5,798 nucleotides of DNA from Verrucomicrobiota bacterium (GTDB taxonomy: Bacteria; Verrucomicrobiota; Verrucomicrobiia; Limisphaerales; UBA1100): positions 1 through 5,798 of the forward strand of contig JAPKDK010000195.1 of assembly GCA_028872645.1 (NCBI GenBank), in the 5' to 3' direction. The position numbers were made by a program, and so were the translations under genes. This document shows positions 1 through 4,871 of this stretch, piece after piece. Each line of letters starts with the position of its first letter. Positions within the stretch are counted from its first letter, which is position 1. The notes under the pieces are model-generated. The model saw nothing but the letters and a program-made list of their open reading frames with translations. It was not told the origin of the DNA and made no database searches.

Positions 1-1089
1 CTCATCACGATCACGTTTTATGTGCTCACCAGTTTGCAAAGCCACCGCCTGCGCTCGCTGGAGGCCGGCGTGAAGTATCTCATCCTCGGCGCGGCGGCCT
101 CGGCAATCATGGTCTTCGGCATCGCGCTCATTTATGGCAGCGCACACACGCTGCAGTTCAACCTCATCGCCGACGGCTTAGCCGCAGGCCACATGAAACA
201 GCTTCTGCTGTTCCAGCTCGGCGCGCTGCTGCTGCTCGCGGGGCTGGCGTTCAAGATTGCCGCGGTGCCTTTCCAAGTTTGGGCTCCCGATGTGTATCAA
301 GGCGCGCCCACGCCGGTGGCTGCCTTCCTCGCCATCGGCTCCAAGGCGGCGGGTTTTGTATTGCTGTTGCGCGTGCTGTACACGGCATTCCAAGTGCAAC
401 CCGGCGGCCCGCGATTACTGGAACCGACCGCTCTATTGTCGTTGATGGCGGCGGCCACCATTTTATTTGGCAGCCTCTGCGCGCTACGGCAGCGCAATCT
501 CAAGCGCCTGCTCGGCTATGCAAGCATCGCCAGCGCGGGCTATGCGCTGCTCGGCATCGTGGCGCTCAACGAACGCGGCGCGGCAGCGGTGTTGGTTTAT
601 TTGGCCGGATATTTGTTCGCCATCATCGCGGCATTCACCGTGATTTCCATCCTCACCCCCGATGACGAAGACGAAGACCTCAGCATCCTCGCCAACCTCC
701 ATCATCGCTCGCCGCTGATGGCGGTGACCCTCACGCTCGCCGTGGCCTCGCTGGCGGGGATCCCACCGCTGGCGGGTTTCATTGGGAAATTTCTACTGCT
801 GCGCGCGGTGATTGAGCCCACCGCCACGTTCCCATGGTTGGTGGGAGTGGCGTTGCTTGGCGTGGTGGCCTCGCTTTATTATTATTTCGGAATCATCCGG
901 GAAATTTTCTGGGGCACCGGCCAATGGTGGACGGAGAAAGAACCCAAATCCGCTCGCATCAAACTGGCCGATTCGCAGGTGGTGGTTCTGTTGATATGCC
1001 TGCTGGGAATGTTGGGGCTGGGGCTGTATCCGCAACCGTTGCTGGAATTGGCCACGGACGCCGTGCAGGTTTTGAAGTTGGCAAACTAA
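1..1089 (+). CDS. nuoN: NADH-quinone oxidoreductase subunit N, C-terminal part (5' end outside window)
   Basis: This is the antiporter-like membrane subunit N of respiratory complex I, which couples NADH:quinone electron transfer to proton translocation in the inner membrane. The frame is open from base 1 and ends with TAA at 1087-1089, giving 362 codons. Subunit N is usually about 480 residues, so roughly the first 120 are missing to the left. Hydrophobic helices alternate with short loops throughout. Family landmarks are clear: EAGVKYLILG (Glu at 61-63, Lys at 73-75), FKIAAVPFQVWAPDVYQGAP (Lys at 253-255), the Lys of SKAAGF at 343-345, ALRQRNLKRLLGYASIA, and SLAGIPPLAGFIGKF (Lys at 787-789). 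These are the charged residues in membrane helices that the family uses in proton transfer. An acidic loop (DDEDED) lies near codons 222-227. nuoN is normally the last gene of a nuo operon, which fits its position ahead of a convergent gene. I see no terminator after it. Confidence 0.96.
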   Translation, partial: LITITFYVLTSLQSHRLRSLEAGVKYLILGAAASAIMVFGIALIYGSAHTLQFNLIADGLAAGHMKQLLLFQLGALLLLAGLAFKIAAVPFQVWAPDVYQGAPTPVAAFLAIGSKAAGFVLLLRVLYTAFQVQPGGPRLLEPTALLSLMAAATILFGSLCALRQRNLKRLLGYASIASAGYALLGIVALNERGAAAVLVYLAGYLFAIIAAFTVISILTPDDEDEDLSILANLHHRSPLMAVTLTLAVASLAGIPPLAGFIGKFLLLRAVIEPTATFPWLVGVALLGVVASLYYYFGIIREIFWGTGQWWTEKEPKSARIKLADSQVVVLLICLLGMLGLGLYPQPLLELATDAVQVLKLAN

Positions 1090-2498
1090 CTCACCTTCGC
1101 CATCTGCACTGAATCGGCGATCTCTTCCACTGCACTGCGCGAGCTGACGATTACGACGGTGTCGCCCTGCTCCAGTAAGTTTTGTTCGACCAGATTTTTG
1201 AGTGCGCGATCCACCACATCGCTCGCTTCCGCTTCTCCCCACGGCAACACCACCGGCCGCACTCCGCGATGCAGAGCAAGAGAACGCGCCACTTCATCAT
1301 TGAGACACAACGCCAAAATCGGCGCGCGGCACGGGCGCATCCATGCCACCTCGGGCACTAACCGACCTACGCGAGTGAACACCACTATCGCCTGTGCATC
1401 CAAATCATCGGCCATATTCACGGCGGCTTTGGCGAGCTTTTGCCGGTCGTTGGTGAGGGTGGCCAATTCGTGAAAGCGCGCAGCGGGTTCGCGTTCCATC
1501 CGGCGCGCGATGCGGTCCATCGCCCGCACACAACGATTGGGAAACTTACCCACGGAAGTTTCGCCACTAAGCATTATAGCGTCGGCTTGTTCGAAAACGG
1601 CATTGGCCACATCGGTAACTTCCGCGCGCGTGGGCATCGGTTCGTGGATCATGCTCTCGAGCATGTGCGTGGCGACTATAACGGGTTTGCCGATGGCTTG
1701 GCAGGCGCGCACGATTTTGCGCTGCAAAATGGGGAGGTCCTCGAAGGGACATTCCACGCCGAGATCACCTCGCGCCACCATGATGGCGTCGGCTTGGTCG
1801 ATAATGGTGTCAATGTGTTGCACGGCGTGTTGATCCTCGACTTTGGCGATGACCTTCGGCGGGCGCGGATGCGCGGCCACCAGTTCCTGCAACAACGCCA
1901 CATCAGCGGCAGCGCGCACGAAGGAGAGGGCGAAGTAATCAACGTCCAACTCCAAGCCCACAGCAACATCGGCGCGGTCTTTTTCGGTGAGTGCGGGGAG
2001 GTTAACTTTGGTTCCGGGCAGATTAATGTGGCGGCGGTTTCCAAGTTCGCCGCCCACTTGCACTTCACATTCGGCCACGGTGTCGGTAAGGCGCAGCACG
2101 CGCATCCGGATGAGACCGCTGTCGACGAGGATGGTCGCGCCCTCCTCGATATCATTGAGAAAATCCGGGTAATTGACGCTCACGCAACGCTCGCCTTCGG
2201 CGGTGGGATCCACGGTGAAGTCGAAGCGATCGCCTTTTTCCAATTGCACCGGCGCGGGTAAATCGCCCGTTCGAATGGCCGGCCCCTGCAAATCCATCAC
2301 GATGCCCGGCACGCATCCGCGCGCAGCGGCGGCAGCGCGAATGTGGCCCGCGACACTTCGCACCCAATCGTGCTTGGCGTGCGACATATTGAGCCGAAAC
2401 ACATTCGCGCCCGCATCGAGCAGTGCGCCGATGGTTTCTTCCGTATCCGAAACTGGCCCAAGCGTAGCCAAAATCCGTGTCTGCCTTGTGCCTTGCAT
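1086..2498 (-). CDS. pyk: Pyruvate kinase
   Basis: This enzyme transfers phosphate from phosphoenolpyruvate to ADP, giving pyruvate and ATP in the last step of glycolysis in the cytosol. The protein has 470 residues, the usual length. The barrel domain carries RLNMSH (R35, N37, S39, H40), DLQGPAIR (D69, R76), KVIAKVE (K219, E221), MVARGDLGVE (D245), ATHMLESM (T277) and PTRAEVTDVANAV. The B domain (about residues 77-170) ends near LPGTKVNLPALTEKD, and the C-terminal domain begins after SGETSVGKFP (about 311-320). All main catalytic residues are present. Ala74 replaces the usual Glu or Lys at the position linked to potassium dependence, and His278 replaces the common Gln. The ATG at 2498 is the only reasonable start, because an in-frame TAA lies three codons upstream. 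There is no Shine-Dalgarno; the bases before the ATG read CCTCCTCCG. The TAG stop overlaps the nuoN stop by 4 bp on the other strand. Confidence 0.97.
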   Translation of the reverse strand: MQGTRQTRILATLGPVSDTEETIGALLDAGANVFRLNMSHAKHDWVRSVAGHIRAAAAARGCVPGIVMDLQGPAIRTGDLPAPVQLEKGDRFDFTVDPTAEGERCVSVNYPDFLNDIEEGATILVDSGLIRMRVLRLTDTVAECEVQVGGELGNRRHINLPGTKVNLPALTEKDRADVAVGLELDVDYFALSFVRAAADVALLQELVAAHPRPPKVIAKVEDQHAVQHIDTIIDQADAIMVARGDLGVECPFEDLPILQRKIVRACQAIGKPVIVATHMLESMIHEPMPTRAEVTDVANAVFEQADAIMLSGETSVGKFPNRCVRAMDRIARRMEREPAARFHELATLTNDRQKLAKAAVNMADDLDAQAIVVFTRVGRLVPEVAWMRPCRAPILALCLNDEVARSLALHRGVRPVVLPWGEAEASDVVDRALKNLVEQNLLEQGDTVVIVSSRSAVEEIADSVQMAKVS

Positions 2499-2574
2499 CG
2501 GAGGAGGTTAGGGGCGGGATGCGGAATGAAGCGAGAAAATTTGGATTTCCTGCACTCCAAAACGCCATATCTGC

Positions 2575-2603
2575 TTGATTCAGCGAAATATTGCGCGTAA
2601 CTT
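2575..2603 (+). promoter_or_regulatory. Weak candidate promoter for the ferredoxin gene
   Basis: TTGATT (2575-2580) and TAACTT (2598-2603) are 17 bp apart, matching the sigma-70 consensus at 4 of 6 and 3 of 6. Transcription would start near 2610, only about 17 bases before the ferredoxin ATG. The elements interleave with the candidate pyk promoter on the other strand, so the two could compete if both are real. This is a tentative call. Confidence 0.22.
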
Positions 2604-2615
2604 CTGCGCGAACAA
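2587..2615 (-). promoter_or_regulatory. Weak candidate promoter for pyk
   Basis: Read on the minus strand, TTGTTC (2615-2610) and AATATT (2592-2587) are 17 bp apart, with matches of about half and 4 of 6 to the sigma-70 elements. It would start transcription near 2580 and give a leader of about 80 bases before the pyk ATG. It is back to back with an equally weak candidate for the ferredoxin gene. Spacing is the main support; the AT-rich gap could produce such a match by chance. Confidence 0.25.
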
Positions 2616-2626
2616 TAATTTGGATC

Positions 2627-2866
2627 ATGGCTGAAAAAGAGAATAAATACGAAGACAATGCCGCAGGGAAATACTACTGCGACGAGGAATGCATCGACTG
2701 CGATCTGTGCCGCGAGACGGCGCCGGAGAATTTCAAGCGCAACGAGGATGGCGGTTACTCATTCGTCTACAAGCAACCGGAGAATGCTGAGGAAGAGGCG
2801 TTGTGCGTGGAAGCGATGGAAGGCTGCCCCGTCGAAGCCATCGGCAGCGACGGCGGGGACGACTGA
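2627..2866 (+). CDS. Small single-cluster [4Fe-4S] ferredoxin
   Basis: This is a 79-residue soluble electron carrier, strongly acidic (AEKENKYED at the start, GSDGGDD at the end). One cluster-binding set is visible: C22-x2-C25-x2-C28 (CIDCDLC) and C67 followed by Pro (EGCPVEAI). That is the pattern of the short single-[4Fe-4S] ferredoxins of the Thermotoga and Desulfovibrio gigas kind. Two further cysteines, C18 (YYC) and C60 (ALC), are not needed for one cluster. C60 sits where those ferredoxins have one half of a disulfide, but the usual partner position after the third ligand is Ala32. The ATG at 2627 is preferred over an in-frame TTG at 2591 because the family starts close to the first ligand. 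No Shine-Dalgarno is visible. The gene stands alone, divergent from pyk and convergent with cinA, so its redox partner cannot be told from context. Confidence 0.9.
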   Translation: MAEKENKYEDNAAGKYYCDEECIDCDLCRETAPENFKRNEDGGYSFVYKQPENAEEEALCVEAMEGCPVEAIGSDGGDD

Positions 2867-2895
2867 CTCGAACGACATTTTCCCTATTGATTTAC

Positions 2896-2918
2896 AGCTC
2901 GCGCAAGCGGGCTTTTTT
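2896..2918 (+). terminator. Rho-independent terminator of the ferredoxin gene
   Basis: The stem AGCTCGC (2896-2902) pairs with GCGGGCT (2907-2913), with one G-U pair, around a GCAA tetraloop, which has the stable GNRA form. A run of T follows (2913-2918). It begins 30 bases after the ferredoxin stop. The T-tract touches the cinA stop codon (2917-2919, minus strand). Read in the cinA direction the hairpin has no U-tract after it, so it should work mainly for the plus strand. Confidence 0.85.
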
Positions 2919-4152
2919 ATTTGCAAATCTTCAATCGCAATTCATTCATCGCTTGTTGCACCACGAGTTGCTTGAACGTCACTCGATCGGTGGCGAAACA
3001 GGCATTCACCACATCCGTGCCCTCCGACGTGGCGCACGCGATGAAGACGGTGCCAACGAGTTTCTCCGCTGTACCACCGTCGGGGCCGGCGATGCCGGTG
3101 GTGGCAAGGGCGTAATCCGCGCCGTGCATGGCACGGGCACCTTCGGCCATTTGGCGGGCGACCGCTTCGCTGACCGCGCCGTGTTCAGCAAGGGTTTCGG
3201 CTAGCACGCCGAGGGTGTTTTGCTTGGCGGCGTTGCTGTACGTGCAATGGCCGGCGAGGAAAACGGCCGATGCGCCGGACACATTGGTAAGGCGATGGGC
3301 CAATAAACCGCCAGTGCAAGATTCAGCTACAGCGAGGGTTTTCCCGCTCGCGGTGAGTTGGCGAATGAGGATTTCTTCCAACTGCTCGTCGTCGACGCCA
3401 TAGATTCGCGGGCCGAGTTTTTCGCGAACAATGGCTTCGGCTTGAGCAATGTATTCCACTCCCCCTTCCCCGCTCGCGGTGAGGCGCACGTCGACTTCGC
3501 CGGCGCGCGCGCAGTAGCCGACTTCCAATCCCTCGGCCATCAACTCACTGAGCACGGGCGTGATGTGTTGTTCGACGGTGGTTTCGCCCACGCCAATGGT
3601 TTTGAGCGTGCGAGTGGTGATGGGATTTTCCGGCGGCAATTTTTCAGCAAGCAAGGGCGCGACGGTTTGGGTGAACATGGGCCGCAATTCGCGCGGCGGG
3701 CCGGGAAGTAAAACGAGCCAACCGCGCGGCGTGGGTAGTGCGAGGCCGGGCGCGGTGCCGTGGTCGTTACGCAGCACGGTGGCGCCCACGGGTACTTGGG
3801 CTTGCACGAGTACGGTTTCGGGCATCGTACGCTTGCGGTTTGCAAAATGGGCGGTGATGCGGTCGCGGGTTTCGGCGTGTTCTTCGAGCGGCAGATCCAG
3901 CAGCTCGGCGATGCGTTGGCGGGTGAGGTCGTCACCGGTGGGACCGAGGCCGCCGGTGACGAGGACGAGCTCGGCGCGGGCGATAGCTTCGCGGACGGCG
4001 GCTTGGATGGCTTCTCCGGTGTCGGGTACGGTTTGTTGATGGGCGAGCATGTAGCCCCTGCGCGTGAGTTGTTGGGCGAGCCAATGGTGGTGGGTGTTGA
4101 GGACGCGCCCAAGGAGAAGTTCGCTGCCGGTGTTGATGAGTTCCACGCGCAC
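2917..4152 (-). CDS. cinA: CinA-family protein with C-terminal nicotinamide-nucleotide amidase domain
   Basis: This is a two-domain CinA of 411 residues. The N-terminal molybdopterin-binding-like domain (about residues 1-170) starts RVELINTGSELLLGR and contains VTGGLGPTGDDLT (65-77); in characterised homologues it hydrolyses ADP-ribose. A linking region follows, with GVGETTVEQHI near 198-207. The C-terminal domain (about 255-411) is of the PncC type, which deamidates NMN to nicotinate mononucleotide for pyridine-nucleotide salvage. Its motifs are VAESCTGG (275-282), TYSNAAK (304-310) and TTGIAGPDGGTAEKLVGTV (361-379), so both halves look intact. The GTG at 4152 is chosen because it gives the family's usual beginning. 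A GTG two codons later (4146) is possible, and an in-frame TTG at 4221 would add 23 residues that resemble nothing in the family. No Shine-Dalgarno is seen. The gene diverges from fur and converges on the ferredoxin gene. A role in competence, implied by the name, cannot be judged here. Confidence 0.95.
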   Translation of the reverse strand: MRVELINTGSELLLGRVLNTHHHWLAQQLTRRGYMLAHQQTVPDTGEAIQAAVREAIARAELVLVTGGLGPTGDDLTRQRIAELLDLPLEEHAETRDRITAHFANRKRTMPETVLVQAQVPVGATVLRNDHGTAPGLALPTPRGWLVLLPGPPRELRPMFTQTVAPLLAEKLPPENPITTRTLKTIGVGETTVEQHITPVLSELMAEGLEVGYCARAGEVDVRLTASGEGGVEYIAQAEAIVREKLGPRIYGVDDEQLEEILIRQLTASGKTLAVAESCTGGLLAHRLTNVSGASAVFLAGHCTYSNAAKQNTLGVLAETLAEHGAVSEAVARQMAEGARAMHGADYALATTGIAGPDGGTAEKLVGTVFIACATSEGTDVVNACFATDRVTFKQLVVQQAMNELRLKICK

Positions 4153-4188
4153 GCGCGCAGTGTGCCATGTCGGAGCATACCGCGCAAT

Positions 4189-4226
4189 GCCAAGGCATCC
4201 GTGAATAAGGTGCACCGCCAAGGCAT
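4189..4226. repeat. Pair of 10-bp direct repeats GCCAAGGCAT between cinA and fur
   Basis: GCCAAGGCAT occurs at 4189-4198 and again at 4217-4226, 28 bp apart, in the gap between the divergent cinA and fur starts. The first copy is also the core of the short palindrome ATGCC-AA-GGCAT (4187-4198); the second lacks the outermost base pairs. Placement and repetition suggest a protein-binding site, but I do not recognise the motif and it does not resemble a Fur box. Confidence 0.45.
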
Positions 4227-4244
4227 TGACTTGATTGCGTCAAT
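4225..4244. promoter_or_regulatory. Inverted repeat upstream of fur, possible operator
   Basis: ATTGAC (4225-4230) and GTCAAT (4239-4244) form a perfect 6-bp inverted repeat around an 8-base spacer, 18 bases before the fur ATG. It overlaps the last bases of the second GCCAAGGCAT copy. No convincing -35/-10 pair could be assigned to fur or cinA in this gap. A 6-bp inverted repeat can occur by chance in a stretch this long, so this is tentative. Confidence 0.25.
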
Positions 4245-4261
4245 TACTTAAGCTGCCCGCT

Positions 4262-4735
4262 ATGCCCACACCGGACAGAACGGCGGCGAAAGAAAAGTTT
4301 ATGGCTTTTCTGGAGGAGAAGAATCTCCGCATCACCACGCAGCGACGGGCGATTGTGGACACGGTGTTTGGTACCGACCAGCATTTCACTGCCGAGCAAT
4401 TGCTTGAGTGGGCCCGCGAACGCGATGAAAGCGTGTCGCGTGCCACGGTGTATCGCACGCTGCCCTTACTTACCGAAAGCGGCCTCGTGCACGAAATGGA
4501 CTTCGGCAAGGACTACAAGATTTACGACCCCAACTATGCCGATCACCCGAACCACAACCACATCATTTGCGATGATTGCGACAAAATTGTGGAGTTCGAG
4601 AGCGACAAGCTCGATGAACTGGAAAATGAGATTTCTCATAAATTGGGCTTTTCCGTGAAATCGCAGCAATTGCGAATCAACGCCTCCTGCGAAGAGATGA
4701 AAAAACTCGGTGAATGCAAAAACAAAGACCATTGA
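4262..4735 (+). CDS. fur: Fur-family metal-dependent transcriptional regulator
   Basis: This is a 157-residue cytosolic DNA-binding repressor. The N-terminal winged helix includes LRITTQRRAIVDTVF (22-36) and the recognition helix VSRATVYRTL (58-67). The C-terminal dimerisation domain starts near residue 85. The structural zinc site has C103-x2-C106 (CDDC) and probably C143 and C152, eight residues apart; E. coli Fur has four between its second pair. The regulatory metal site is H41, D89, H98, H100 and E111. Glu at 111, where PerR has Asp, favours a Fur-like metal sensor over a peroxide sensor. Residues of the second E. coli site are largely replaced (N97, N99, Q135). The ATG at 4262 gives a normal N-terminus; an in-frame stop at 4232-4234 limits extension. 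No Shine-Dalgarno is seen. The gene diverges from cinA, and a Fur-box promoter follows, so the downstream porin is its likely target. Zn or Mn sensing cannot be excluded. Confidence 0.94.
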   Translation: MPTPDRTAAKEKFMAFLEEKNLRITTQRRAIVDTVFGTDQHFTAEQLLEWARERDESVSRATVYRTLPLLTESGLVHEMDFGKDYKIYDPNYADHPNHNHIICDDCDKIVEFESDKLDELENEISHKLGFSVKSQQLRINASCEEMKKLGECKNKDH

Positions 4736-4746
4736 GGTCTGTTTTT
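4718..4746 (+). terminator. Probable rho-independent terminator of fur
   Basis: AGACC (4726-4730) and GGTCT (4736-4740) form a hairpin whose loop, ATTGA, contains the fur TGA stop, followed by GTTTTT. With a 2-base bulge the stem extends: AAAAACA (4718-4724) pairs with TGTTTTT (4740-4746). The GC core is only 4-5 bp, so it may be a modest terminator. It separates fur from the iron-box promoter downstream. Confidence 0.6.
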
Positions 4747-4797
4747 ACAGGGTAATTCACAAAAATCCACTCCTCTAAAATTATTTACAAAAAGCCC

Positions 4798-4826
4798 TTG
4801 ACACTGAGAATGAGTCTCATTATCTT
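4798..4826 (+). promoter_or_regulatory. Sigma-70 promoter of the porin gene
   Basis: A perfect -35 element, TTGACA (4798-4803), is followed after exactly 17 bp by TATCTT (4821-4826), 4 of 6 to the -10 consensus. AT-rich sequence before it (about 4776-4793, with short A and T runs) sits where an UP element would contact RNA polymerase. Transcription should begin near 4833, giving a leader of about 40 bases before the ATG at 4872. The spacer is filled by a Fur-box palindrome, so repressor binding would exclude polymerase. Confidence 0.82.
4806..4824 (+). promoter_or_regulatory. Fur box 1, inside the porin promoter
   Basis: GAGAATGAGTCTCATTATC matches the classical 19-bp Fur box GATAATGATAATCATTATC at 15 positions. 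It is a 9-1-9 palindrome with one mismatched pair, and its core AATGAG-T-CTCATT is perfect. It occupies the spacer and overlaps the -10 of the porin promoter, the usual place for Fur repression. The fur gene lies immediately upstream. Confidence 0.82.
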
Positions 4827-4840
4827 CTCTGCAGTCAATC

Positions 4841-4859
4841 GAGACCGAGTCTCATTATC
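4841..4859 (+). promoter_or_regulatory. Fur box 2, in the porin leader
   Basis: GAGACCGAGTCTCATTATC shares its last 13 bases (4847-4859) exactly with box 1 and matches the 19-bp Fur consensus at 13 positions. Its left half is degenerate. The centre is 35 bp from that of box 1 and lies downstream of the predicted transcription start. It could strengthen repression by a second dimer or block early elongation. It also contains a separate perfect inverted repeat, GAGAC-CGA-GTCTC (4841-4853). Confidence 0.6.
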
Positions 4860-4865
4860 AAGGGA
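4860..4865 (+). promoter_or_regulatory. Ribosome binding site of the porin gene
   Basis: AAGGGA lies 6 bases before the porin ATG. It is the only start in the window with a recognisable purine-rich ribosome binding sequence, and it directly follows Fur box 2. Confidence 0.55.
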
Positions 4866-4871
4866 ACATAA

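Noticed and set aside
1440..2261. Long open frame on the plus strand opposite pyruvate kinase.
   Set aside because: It is antisense to a complete, motif-rich pyk gene in GC-rich DNA, where such open shadows are expected; its translation is rich in His and Gly with no recognisable domain.
2501..2578. GAGGAGG (2501-2507) followed by a 19-codon plus-strand frame from ATG 2519 to TGA 2578.
   Set aside because: The frame is very short, has no recognisable content, and lies in the divergent pyk-ferredoxin gap; the purine run is the complement of the bases before the pyk ATG.
2591..2626. TTG start at 2591 adding 12 residues to the ferredoxin.
   Set aside because: The extra residues resemble nothing in the family, while the ATG at 2627 gives the normal distance to the cluster ligands.
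4153..4221. TTG start at 4221 extending CinA by 23 residues.
   Set aside because: CinA proteins begin at or next to the RVELINTGSELLLG strand; the extension has no family match and would run into the control region shared with fur.
4231..4243. FNR/CRP-like site TTGA-TTGCG-TCAA before fur.
   Set aside because: The half-sites are separated by 5 bases instead of the 6 in TTGAT-N4-ATCAA, and the inner A is missing.
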